Below, in pieces: positions 1 through 6,770 of a DNA stretch of 8,786 nucleotides (position 1 is the first letter of the stretch; each line of letters starts with the position of its first letter). The notes beneath the pieces were generated by a model that had not been told where the DNA came from, searched no databases, and saw only the letters and a list, made by a program, of their open reading frames with translations. The position numbers and the translations under genes are program-made. The stretch is taken from the NCBI GenBank assembly GCA_018656855.1, contig JABHYP010000156.1, positions 1 through 8,786 of the forward strand, given 5' to 3'. The DNA comes from Candidatus Latescibacterota bacterium. GTDB lineage: Bacteria; Latescibacterota; Latescibacteria; Latescibacterales; Latescibacteraceae.

Positions 1-379
1 AGGTGGGGCTTATTGAACCCATTTTTACCCCGTGAGACTCAAGCTCCTCATTTACACGCCGCGCGGTTTCAAAATCGCCGGACACTCCGTCATCGGAAAA
101 GAACCACAGTATATGCTGTCCGACAGTTGGTGTCGAACGGGTAAGTTGATGAATCATTCCGGTATCTTCGGCGATTTCTTCAGTTGTGCGTGCTGCGCCG
201 CCGGAACCGCCTCCTTCGAACCGGCCTCCACCTCCGAACCCGGTCCAGACCTGCCAGCCAGGAATCTCGACAGTGAAACGCATCGTGCAGTCAACAGCCC
301 GCTCTACAGCATCTTCTCCGAAAGATGCCTTCAGATAGTCCAATCCTCTGTTCCTTACTGTGTCAAAATGATGAGACAT
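1..379 (-). CDS. Sugar isomerase, L-rhamnose isomerase-like (P. stutzeri type), N-terminal part
   Basis: The minus strand is open from an ATG at 379 to the window edge, giving 126 residues with no stop; the C-terminal part lies outside. The protein starts MSHHFDTVRNRGLDYLKA. Residues around 51-57 (VEIPGWQ), a Gly-rich stretch, then GMIHQLTRSTPTVGQHILW align by eye with the N-terminal region of the TIM-barrel L-rhamnose isomerase of Pseudomonas stutzeri (there VAVPSWG, a GTGGTRF segment, then VIQQLTRATPNVSLHIPW). Family members interconvert aldoses and ketoses in the cytoplasm (L-rhamnose to L-rhamnulose and others) using divalent metals; the metal ligands lie in the missing half. The start is supported by TGAGGT 9 bases upstream. 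It lies 67 bases downstream of a sugar kinase, the expected next step. Family assignment is fairly firm; the true substrate is inferred. Confidence 0.8.
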   Translation of the reverse strand, partial: MSHHFDTVRNRGLDYLKASFGEDAVERAVDCTMRFTVEIPGWQVWTGFGGGGRFEGGGSGGAARTTEEIAEDTGMIHQLTRSTPTVGQHILWFFSDDGVSGDFETARRVNEELESHGVKMGSISPT

Positions 380-387
380 CGCTTTTT

Positions 388-393
388 ACCTCA
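388..393 (-). promoter_or_regulatory. Ribosome binding site of the isomerase gene
   Basis: The minus strand reads TGAGGT, then 8-9 bases, then the ATG at 379. This good Shine-Dalgarno fixes the isomerase start. An out-of-frame ATG overlaps it but opens only a two-codon frame. Confidence 0.6.
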
Positions 394-446
394 TGCTTTA
401 ATAGTTATACAACCGGCAATATTTTCTATTCAGATTTTCAGGACTA

Positions 447-2024
447 TTAAGCTTCCGACTCTTTTTTTATTTCCTCCATAAACCGCTCACGATAACGGTT
501 CAGTTTTCGTTTTATTTCAACGCTGAAAGGTTTTAGTTTGCGGTATTTGACGTCAAGACCGCTTACATCGACATCGTAAGGATGAACACTTAGGTATGCC
601 GCCTTTCCCGTAATTGCCGCACCTAATGATGTTGTTTCGCTGACATCATGGCCGTCGCTGTCAATAAGTGAATAAACGTTTCTTCCGGTAAGTGTTACAA
701 TCAATCTGCCGAAATAAGGATCTCTGGAACCGCCAGCGGTCAGCACTATCGGAAAATCCGTGTTTTTCGCTATGGCATCTATCTGGCAAACGGTAGTGAT
801 AGCGGTTGTCAGGTTGGTGATGATAAACGCTTTTTGAGGATCACTGAAAAAGACATGCTCGTTAATTATTTTGCCCTTAATCTGCGGAAACGGCCCTGTC
901 AGATGGTTCAACGGATTAATGTTGGGCAGGACGAAACAGTCCGCAGCGTTCGCTGTTTCTTCCAGCAGCCGCTCATTACACTCACCGCCAAAACGGTATC
1001 CACGATCATCCATAAGTCCTTTTATATGCCTGAAATCATTGTCGCCACCGTAACGCGCGGTAACCACGGGATAGCCATCAACAGTTCCCTGAACAATGAT
1101 ATCACGCCTGTAACCATCCTGGGGGAGTTCAACCTTACCACCGATCTGAGCGACCAATGTCCAGCTTCCGGCATCAACATGTATAACCGGCATACCAGCC
1201 CTGTCCTTGAAGGCATGGTAAAAAGTCGAGAGCACCGGTATATGTGAAAGGCATGTATCATGGCCGCCCGGAATAACCAGCGGATCTCTGTTAAGTCCGA
1301 GAGAAAGAGCCTGTTCATGCGGCATTTTCCCGATCGGTTTGAACACCGGGTAAGATTCATGGGGCACAAGTTCACTAAACGACATGATTTTTCTGCTGAG
1401 TGACCCCGGCGTGCCCGGCGGTTCTGTGATATTCCGTGCGCCGGTATGACACATCCAGTAGCTGTGCTCGTTACCCGCAACTATAACCGCACCGATGTAA
1501 TCATTGCCTAGAAAATGTCCCGATAGCAGGATACCGAATGTCCCGAAGCACCGTGCTCTGCCAAGCACCTCAGGCCGCACCATTTCTTCGAAGAGAAAGC
1601 GTTTTATCAGGGTTAAACTACCCGGAAAATCTCTGACAGATCCTGTTTCGAGGAAAAAGTCCTGTTCGCTTCCGGCAAGAATTTTAAACGCGTTTTCCAC
1701 CATTTCCGGATAGTCCTGGGTATAAGCAAGGATCAATTCTTCGCCGGGAACCTCGACAAACGAGTTGTCCGAACCGACAAGTCCTCCCGAAGCTCCGCGA
1801 GCAACCGGGGCTACAGCGTTAACTGTTTTATACATGTCCGGCAGTTCACGAATGACACTGTCAAACCATGAACATTCCTTGCCGATACAGTTATACTTCA
1901 ACCCGTCAACCTCTGTAACCGGAGTTTCTGTCACACGTGAAAAAACCGTGGTTAGCGAATCAAAATCGAACACCTCGAGCTTGATGTTAGTAGCGCCGTC
2001 AACAGGAACAATAATCGTTTCCAT
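447..2024 (-). CDS. FGGY-family carbohydrate kinase (rhamnulokinase-like)
   Basis: A 525-residue cytoplasmic sugar kinase of the FGGY/ASKHA fold that phosphorylates a ketose or polyol with ATP. Visible motifs in order: phosphate-1 loop PVDGATNIKLEVFD (7-20), catalytic-base motif IPGGHDTCLS (251-260) with Asp256, phosphate-2 loop VDAGSWTLVAQIGG (283-296), adenosine-binding stretch LTAGGSRDPYFGRLIVTLTGR (429-448 region), and the C-terminal ETTSLGAAITGKA (463-475), equivalent to the family's E-A-x-x-L-G-A element. The length is slightly above the usual 480-500. The start ATG at 2024 directly precedes the first motif; only a modest AAAGG lies upstream. It is 92 bases downstream of the small membrane-protein gene and 67 bases upstream of the isomerase gene, on the same strand. 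The isomerase partner suggests L-rhamnulose or a related ketose as substrate; that is inference, as FGGY specificity cannot be read by eye. Confidence 0.88.
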   Translation of the reverse strand: METIIVPVDGATNIKLEVFDFDSLTTVFSRVTETPVTEVDGLKYNCIGKECSWFDSVIRELPDMYKTVNAVAPVARGASGGLVGSDNSFVEVPGEELILAYTQDYPEMVENAFKILAGSEQDFFLETGSVRDFPGSLTLIKRFLFEEMVRPEVLGRARCFGTFGILLSGHFLGNDYIGAVIVAGNEHSYWMCHTGARNITEPPGTPGSLSRKIMSFSELVPHESYPVFKPIGKMPHEQALSLGLNRDPLVIPGGHDTCLSHIPVLSTFYHAFKDRAGMPVIHVDAGSWTLVAQIGGKVELPQDGYRRDIIVQGTVDGYPVVTARYGGDNDFRHIKGLMDDRGYRFGGECNERLLEETANAADCFVLPNINPLNHLTGPFPQIKGKIINEHVFFSDPQKAFIITNLTTAITTVCQIDAIAKNTDFPIVLTAGGSRDPYFGRLIVTLTGRNVYSLIDSDGHDVSETTSLGAAITGKAAYLSVHPYDVDVSGLDVKYRKLKPFSVEIKRKLNRYRERFMEEIKKESEA

Positions 2025-2116
2025 TTCCCATTACCTTTACACAATATTATCAAAGAATAATCCGATTAACTGTACTTAATGCTTTTTTAAAAATGTCTGA
2101 AGGTTCAAACAGTCGA

Positions 2117-2302
2117 TTATATATCCTCATGGGATTTATTCTTCTTCATTACGAAAGGAGCCATAACGAACCATATCACCATACCGGCAAACATCAATTG
2201 TGTATGGAGCCTCCATGCCAGACTGCCGTAAAACACAAAAATAGACGGTATAACCGTTAAACCCAATCCTGTCAGAGCCAAAATTATTGCGACTTTTCTC
2301 AT
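2117..2302 (-). CDS. Small two-helix membrane protein, possible permease partner
   Basis: A 61-residue protein starting MRKVAIILALTGLGLTVIPS. Two hydrophobic segments are seen, about residues 4-28 and 35-52, joined by a short loop with R31 and H33. Positive residues at the N-terminus (R2, K3) and C-terminal tail (KKNK, 53-56) predict both ends in the cytoplasm. The gene is real by context: the permease stop TGA and this ATG are separated by one base, and a strong GGAGGT lies 5 bases upstream inside the permease 3' end, suggesting translational coupling. I do not recognise a named family with certainty. Small two-helix proteins are known partners of some sodium-symporter permeases (DUF485, DUF997 and DUF4212 types), so an accessory subunit of the neighbouring permease is the favoured inference. 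Confidence 0.75.
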   Translation of the reverse strand: MRKVAIILALTGLGLTVIPSIFVFYGSLAWRLHTQLMFAGMVIWFVMAPFVMKKNKSHEDI

Positions 2303-2303
2303 C

Positions 2304-3698
2304 TCAGACCTCCGAACTATTTATCTGCAGCCGTTTACTTTTCTGTACAAGAGCGCTCAAGGCTACATAAAGGATAATTGCTATAAACCATCCGGGAAGC
2401 CCCTTGAAGAAAATTTCAACCGGTATCAGGAAACAAATTACAAGGGTTGCAATCCAAGTAATTCCGGCGGGCCAACTGAACAATATACCGTTAGCCTCGG
2501 AATAGTAACTCTCAAATCCTAATTTCGGCAAAAGCCAGAAATCGGCAAAAATTTCCGCACCCATAGGCATCAGAATCAAACCGTATAACGCAACAAAATC
2601 AAGAAGTTTCATTACAAGGGCCGGAAAACACGCGGCTATAGTCGTAACAAGCCCGGCAACAAGTGTAACCTTCCATCGTTTCCAGTCAGGTGTAGCGACC
2701 TGAAATGCAAGGCCGGCGCGATACAGTGTCGGATTGGCAGTCGTCCACCCGGCGATGACAACGCACGCAGCTCCGGCTACACCAGCTCCCATGTAGGCTA
2801 TCGGTCCGGGGGCTATTTCCCCGTTTGCCGCAGCGCAGAGAATACCAGAACACACCCACGCCACATAATGACCGAGAAACATCCCGAATGCGCTCGCAAA
2901 TCCATAGTGCCATTTACGTGCATAACGGAAAATCGACATATCCGCCATGCCGATGTGCATCGCCATATTACAGAACCATGCAAAAAAAGTTATATGCCAG
3001 AAAGTGAATTTTGACTGCCCCTCGAGCGGAATACCGGTCCATATTTTCTCGTTGGCAACTCTCCAGAAATCGCCTATAGAAGTGCAGCCGAGCCGTGGAA
3101 GAACAGCTAGCCCTGCGGCGACAAATACCAGAAACATCCATGGAGAGCATATTTTGGCAAATACGGATAATTTTTCAAATCCGAGAATTGCGAGACTTGT
3201 AACCACAGCGCCGACAAGAAAGACAACTACCACCCAGCTTACACTGTTTGGCAGCATATCATTCAGTCCCGGCATGGGCATTCTGAACGGAAGCCCGACA
3301 GCGGTTGCAGCCACAGCGATCATTGCTCCGGCGAGAAAACAGAACATAAGCGCGTTCACTATGCTGTAGATTACAGTGAGATATGGACCGCAGATTCTGC
3401 GAAGCTGCCAGTAGAGGGTCAGGCGTGTCCTGACAGAAATCGGAGCACACAAAAACGCCCAACTGCATACGGCAAGGATATTACCCACTAAGAGTCCGAG
3501 GAACAGGTCCGGAGCCGATACCCCATGAGCGACAAACAATGGTCCTATGACAAATTCAGTTCCTGCGACATGCTCTCCGGAATACATGCCGATAAAATTC
3601 CCGATTCCCTGAAGCTTTCCTTCAGCAACCGGTTCGCGGTCGAATTCGTACAATGCATCGAGCCGCTCGGTGATATGTGACTTTTTTAATGTGCTCAT
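2304..3698 (-). CDS. NCS1-like (purine/cytosine permease family) transporter
   Basis: A 464-residue polytopic inner-membrane protein with about 12 hydrophobic segments. After a polar N-terminus (about 1-25) comes GIGNFIGMYSGEHVAG (31-46), then a helix ending LLVGNILAVCSW (69-80), the equivalent of the first broken helix and following LxGN helix of NCS1 nucleobase:cation symporters. GWTTANPTLYRAGLAFQ (307-323) matches the WTxxxxxLYxAGLA segment of CodB-like permeases. These features support NCS1 membership, but the protein is divergent. Here it opens an operon with a sugar kinase and isomerase, so it probably imports the sugar rather than a nucleobase; that is inference. An upstream in-frame GTG at 3770 would add 24 residues, but the ATG at 3698 has AAGGG six bases before it and precedes a typical polar N-terminus, so I chose it. 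Confidence 0.82.
   Translation of the reverse strand: MSTLKKSHITERLDALYEFDREPVAEGKLQGIGNFIGMYSGEHVAGTEFVIGPLFVAHGVSAPDLFLGLLVGNILAVCSWAFLCAPISVRTRLTLYWQLRRICGPYLTVIYSIVNALMFCFLAGAMIAVAATAVGLPFRMPMPGLNDMLPNSVSWVVVVFLVGAVVTSLAILGFEKLSVFAKICSPWMFLVFVAAGLAVLPRLGCTSIGDFWRVANEKIWTGIPLEGQSKFTFWHITFFAWFCNMAMHIGMADMSIFRYARKWHYGFASAFGMFLGHYVAWVCSGILCAAANGEIAPGPIAYMGAGVAGAACVVIAGWTTANPTLYRAGLAFQVATPDWKRWKVTLVAGLVTTIAACFPALVMKLLDFVALYGLILMPMGAEIFADFWLLPKLGFESYYSEANGILFSWPAGITWIATLVICFLIPVEIFFKGLPGWFIAIILYVALSALVQKSKRLQINSSEV
2308..2313 (-). promoter_or_regulatory. Strong ribosome binding site for the 61-residue protein
   Basis: The minus strand reads GGAGGT with a 5-base spacer to the ATG at 2302. It lies within the final codons of the permease gene, consistent with coupled translation of the two membrane proteins. 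Confidence 0.65.
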
Positions 3699-3701
3699 AA
3701 T

Positions 3702-3709
3702 CCACCCTT
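3702..3709 (-). promoter_or_regulatory. Ribosome binding site deciding the permease start
   Basis: The minus strand reads AAGGGTGG shortly before the ATG at 3698 (AAGGG core with a 6-base spacer). No comparable signal precedes the alternative GTG at 3770. Confidence 0.6.
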
Positions 3710-3784
3710 CGCTATTATTGCCTTTGCTTATATATTTTACAGAATTGAGACTGCCGGGAATCAGTTTCACTACTAAACAGTTCT

Positions 3785-3813
3785 ATTTTAATTGAATTGA
3801 CAGTTTTTTGCAA
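3785..3813 (-). promoter_or_regulatory. Candidate sigma-70-type promoter of the sugar operon
   Basis: On the minus strand a -35-like TTGCAA (3808-3813, 4 of 6 to consensus) and a -10-like TAAAAT (3785-3790, 5 of 6) are separated by exactly 17 bases. Transcription would begin near 3777, giving a leader of about 80 bases before the permease ATG. No clear operator palindrome is seen beside it. In AT-rich DNA such matches occur by chance, and FCB bacteria can use other promoter consensuses. Confidence 0.4.
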
Positions 3814-3976
3814 TAGAAGAAATATTGTTTAGCCCGGAGCTCGTTGTCATATTTCATAGTTGCGCATTGAGAATACATTATTTACTTCTTACCCTTATGC
3901 TTTTGTCTCTTTTACCTTCACCATGAATACATTCAGAGTAAACACAGCGATTTGCCCCTACATTTTATACTTTACA

Positions 3977-4003
3977 CTTTGTGCTTCTGTGCCTTTGTGC
4001 CTC
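3977..4003. repeat. Degenerate 9-bp-period repeat, copy A
   Basis: Three consecutive 9-base units are visible on the plus strand: CTTTGTGCT, TCTGTGCCT, TTGTGCCTC. On the minus strand this reads as GGCACAAA/GGCACAGA-like units. The pattern resembles the CACAGAG-type dispersed intergenic repeats seen in many environmental bacterial genomes (from memory, not searched). Only three imperfect units remain. Confidence 0.5.
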
Positions 4004-4350
4004 GTTTTTATATTTCATCATTCGAAGCACCGCCCCAAAAAGTCATAAGAGTTATTAAAATTCGTAGTTCAGATGCAACTTTGCAATTTATTTATTCCTT
4101 TTTTAAGTTTTTTTGCATATTTTAAGTATAGATGGCGGTAAATAAATCATTATCTCATACATAAATAAATACAGGGATTCCTCTGTACTGTCGTCGCGTT
4201 TCAAAAAAAATGAAATTAAGGAATTTTTTCAGGATTTTAACCCGAACAAATAGTAAATTGTTTTGCAGAGTGCGCTGAGATAATAATGGCAAATGATTTT
4301 TCCGGTAAAAAATATTGATTTAAGCTTTTTCAATTATATTTATCGTTTTC

Positions 4351-4377
4351 CTCTGTGTACTCTGCGTTCTCTAGTAG
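4351..4377. repeat. Degenerate 9-bp-period repeat, copy B
   Basis: Three 9-base units occur on the plus strand: CTCTGTGTA, CTCTGCGTT, CTCTAGTAG, followed by TGAA. The unit is related to that of copy A (CTxTGTGxx) and in the same orientation, about 375 bases away. The third unit is the most decayed. Confidence 0.5.
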
Positions 4378-4460
4378 TGAAGAAATTTTTATGAACAATC
4401 AGGATTAAATTGTAGAACACAGACCTTTAAAGTAAATACCTTCATGGCGAGTTAACTGTA

Positions 4461-5417
4461 ATGGACGATACACACTTTCCTATTCATCCGCAGATTTTAA
4501 GAATCGATACTAAAGTACCTTTTAGTATTTACGAAAAAGTCGGTGATGAAGGATATGAGGATTTCTATAACGCAGGTGACGAGTATACAGCTTCTGTTCA
4601 TGGTAAACTATATAATAAATCCATTTCCAAATTGCATGTAAATAATAATGAAAAATTAACCTATATCAGATATTTGGAAGATAATTTTGACATAATATTC
4701 AATGATCCGTTTTTGGATGTGCAAAATAAAGTAAAGATTTCTCATGAATTACTTACCTCGAGTGCATTCTTTCTTTTAAAAAATCCTGATTTTGACAAGA
4801 TTATCAGATATAAAAAAGTAGTTCGAATACTTGCTAATTTTGTCTTTAGCAACGATGATGCAATTAATCACCTTCTCTCATTGACAACCAGGAGCGCTCA
4901 AAAATATAATCATATTGTTAATGTCGGAATTTATGGCATGGGTCTCGCTAAAGAGATATTCACAGATCCAAGTAGTCATAATATAGCTGAAGTTGCCGCC
5001 GGTTTTTTCCTGCATGATATTGGATTCTATGCTGTTCCGAAACATATACAGGAAAAGAAAAGCTCGCTGAGCGATAGTGACTGGCAATTTATTAAAAAAC
5101 ATCCTGAAGAAGGGTGTAAAATTCTTGAGAAATACTATTGCCTGACTGAAGAAACAGAGAAAATTATTCTACAGCATCATGAACGTCATAACGGCAGCGG
5201 TTACCCGAAAGGTTTGAAAGGAGATCAAATCCACACATATAGTAAAATCTGTTCTATCGCTGATTTCTTTGATTCACTTACCTCCAACCGCCCTTTCAGA
5301 AGCGCTCAAAAAGCATTTGATGCTTTAAAAATAATGCGGCATGAAATGAAAAACGAATTCGATCCTAAATTTTTTGCTCGGTTTGTCCTGCTATTCAGTA
5401 AACAGTTAAAAAAATAA
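4461..5417 (+). CDS. HD-GYP domain protein, probable cyclic-di-GMP phosphodiesterase
   Basis: A 318-residue soluble signalling protein. Residues 1-110 form an N-terminal region (LRIDTKVPFSIYEKVGDEGY, later LTYIRYLED) like the accessory domain found before many HD-GYP domains. Residues about 145-315 are the HD-GYP domain: His151, HD pair His185-Asp186 in FLHDIGF, His214, His239-His240, the GYP signature NGSGYPKGLKGDQI (244-257), Asp268, and the conserved RPFR (277-280) and FDP (300-302). Such enzymes hydrolyse cyclic di-GMP in the cytoplasm. Two oddities: the usual HDIGK is HDIGF (Phe189 replaces Lys), and position 147, four before His151, is Gln where trinuclear members have Glu, suggesting a binuclear site. 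No good Shine-Dalgarno precedes the ATG; a four-codon frame, ATG GCG AGT TAA, sits just upstream at 4444. There are no transmembrane segments or receiver domain. Base composition is clearly AT-richer than in the sugar operon. Confidence 0.88.
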   Translation: MDDTHFPIHPQILRIDTKVPFSIYEKVGDEGYEDFYNAGDEYTASVHGKLYNKSISKLHVNNNEKLTYIRYLEDNFDIIFNDPFLDVQNKVKISHELLTSSAFFLLKNPDFDKIIRYKKVVRILANFVFSNDDAINHLLSLTTRSAQKYNHIVNVGIYGMGLAKEIFTDPSSHNIAEVAAGFFLHDIGFYAVPKHIQEKKSSLSDSDWQFIKKHPEEGCKILEKYYCLTEETEKIILQHHERHNGSGYPKGLKGDQIHTYSKICSIADFFDSLTSNRPFRSAQKAFDALKIMRHEMKNEFDPKFFARFVLLFSKQLKK

Positions 5418-5800
5418 TTTATTAGCCTGCGTTACCCACCTGAAATACAATTCAATTAATGACATAACATAATGCAAAGTAATAGCATATTATAATAATT
5501 GCTATATAAATAATTAAGAAAAAGAAGTAGGAATAAAAGAAAAACACAGCAGGGTGTTATTATGTAACCAATTGAAAAACCAGATGGTTATACAGATATA
5601 TATAATGTTGTCATTAGTTAATTTTACTTCTTTATTTACATTGTTTGAAAAAGTAAATAAAAAATAGTATTTTAAAAAATATTGATTTTCCTGAAACAAT
5701 TATATATTTTTATGGGAGATTTGATAAAAAAGCGCTACATTTCTTAATATTAATTCTGAAAATATAATGTTCTAAATAAAAAACTCTTATACAAAAAATT
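5418..5800. other. Very AT-rich intergenic region upstream of the HDOD gene
   Basis: 383 bases, strongly AT-rich, without a credible gene. TTGATT (5682-5687) and TATTTT (5705-5710) are 17 bases apart and could be a promoter for the HDOD gene, but such matches are expected by chance here. A short dyad TAACCA...TGGTTA (5565-5590) is present. I see no terminator for the HD-GYP gene and no Shine-Dalgarno before 5801. Confidence 0.5.
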
Positions 5801-6676
5801 ATGTCAATTGATTTTATTGAAAATGTGAAACGTAGTGTTTCCACAAGTCTTCCCACAGCCTCAAGTATTGTAGGGGAAGTGATAAAAACTATCTATGATA
5901 CGTCAACTAATGCAAGTGATCTGGCTTCTGTAATTGAACGCGACCCACCTCTGACTGCAAAAATACTCAAAGTTGCTAACTCTGCTTATTTCGGAGCGAC
6001 CACTGAAATAAATTCATTAACAAGAGCGATAGTTGTACTCGGATTTGATACCATTAAGGAACTGGTGACTACAATGACAGTTGTTCAGGGCCTTTTTAGT
6101 CCGGGACTTGATTACGGTATAAACCGCGTTGGGCTCTGGCAGCATTCCGTGGGAACTGCAAAAGCGGCACAATTAATTTCCACTCAGACAAACATTGAAA
6201 GGCCGGAAATTGCTTATACAGTTGGCCTTCTCCATGATATCGGCAAAATATTACTTGCCCTTTCTTTCCCAGATCATTACAGAGAAGTAATTAAATTGGC
6301 ACAGTTGAAACAATGCAGAATAATCCTTGCTGAGCAAAAACTGCTGAATACAGACCACTGTATGATAGGGAAAATAATTTGCGATATGTGGGGTTTGCCG
6401 GAAAATATAGGGTCCGCAATTCTTTTCCATCATGACCTTAAGCAGTCCCCTAAGAGCAGCCTGAAAATCGCTCAACTCATTCACCTTGGCGATGTTTTTT
6501 GCCGCAAGGCGCAGATTGGCGATCCCGGCGATGAGGTTATTCCCGATCCTTCGAATGCTGCCCTTTCCCTTCTCGGTAATAAGCCTGATAAAATAAAGGA
6601 AAATTACGCAAAAATTTATGAAGATTTCATTTTAGTAAAGGATGATATTGACGTATTCTTTTCAGGATTGAGCTGA
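5801..6676 (+). CDS. HDOD domain signalling protein with intact HD residues
   Basis: A 291-residue soluble protein made almost entirely of one HDOD domain (about 10-215) plus an approximately 75-residue tail. Characteristic HDOD elements: LPTASSIVGEVIKTIYD (17-33), ASVIERDPPLTAKILKVANS (42-61), the SLTRAIVVLGFDTIKEL helix (72-88), and LLHDIGKI (143-150). HDOD proteins mostly act as regulatory or scaffold modules in signal transduction, and many have lost metal ligands. This copy keeps His115, His145-Asp146, His186, His210-His211 and Asp231, so it could be an active metal-dependent hydrolase. The ATG starts the domain directly and no better start is seen; its leader (ACAAAAAATT) has no Shine-Dalgarno. 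It follows the HD-GYP gene on the same strand after 383 bases, so separate transcription is likely, yet the pairing suggests a common signalling theme. Confidence 0.85.
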   Translation: MSIDFIENVKRSVSTSLPTASSIVGEVIKTIYDTSTNASDLASVIERDPPLTAKILKVANSAYFGATTEINSLTRAIVVLGFDTIKELVTTMTVVQGLFSPGLDYGINRVGLWQHSVGTAKAAQLISTQTNIERPEIAYTVGLLHDIGKILLALSFPDHYREVIKLAQLKQCRIILAEQKLLNTDHCMIGKIICDMWGLPENIGSAILFHHDLKQSPKSSLKIAQLIHLGDVFCRKAQIGDPGDEVIPDPSNAALSLLGNKPDKIKENYAKIYEDFILVKDDIDVFFSGLS

Positions 6677-6770
6677 AAAACCCGCCGAAGAAAAGTACTC
6701 CATCTTATCTTCAATATGAATCATCCGTTTTTTATAAATTGTAAATTCAGGTCACACTTCTTCTAAACAC

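Larger units (their letters stand above)
3814..4460. other. Gene-poor AT-rich region between divergent transcription units
   Basis: About 650 bases between the leftward sugar operon and the rightward HD-GYP gene. No open frame here looks coding. It contains two degenerate 9-base-period repeats (3977-4003 and 4351-4377), a short dyad TACAG...CTGTA (4170-4187), A- and T-tracts, and two short CAGGATT-containing patches (about 4229 and 4398) that may be worn copies of another dispersed repeat. The HD-GYP promoter must lie here, but I could not place it convincingly. Confidence 0.6.

Noticed and set aside
32..481. Plus-strand open frame of 149 codons
   Set aside because: It lies antisense to the isomerase N-terminal region, whose minus-strand translation matches a known enzyme family and has its own Shine-Dalgarno.
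834..1247. Plus-strand open frame of 137 codons inside the kinase gene
   Set aside because: It is antisense to well-conserved FGGY kinase sequence and shows no recognisable domain.
3699..3770. Upstream GTG start adding 24 residues to the permease
   Set aside because: The ATG at 3698 has a good Shine-Dalgarno and the extension resembles untranslated leader.
3860..4048. Plus-strand open frame of 62 codons
   Set aside because: It covers the 9-bp-period repeat, is rich in Phe, Thr and Cys as expected of T-rich noncoding DNA, and has no ribosome binding site or recognisable family.
5565..5590. Dyad TAACCA...TGGTTA
   Set aside because: Six-base arms with a 14-base spacer are expected by chance in this composition.
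5514..5699. Minus-strand open frame of 61 codons
   Set aside because: It lies in extremely AT-rich DNA; its Phe/Asn/Tyr-rich translation is what such DNA gives by chance.
3814..5800. CRISPR array, tRNA, or insertion-sequence remains in the gene-poor stretches
   Set aside because: No regular spacer-repeat pattern, no cloverleaf or TTCRANY-type T-loop, and no transposase fragment or terminal inverted repeats were seen.
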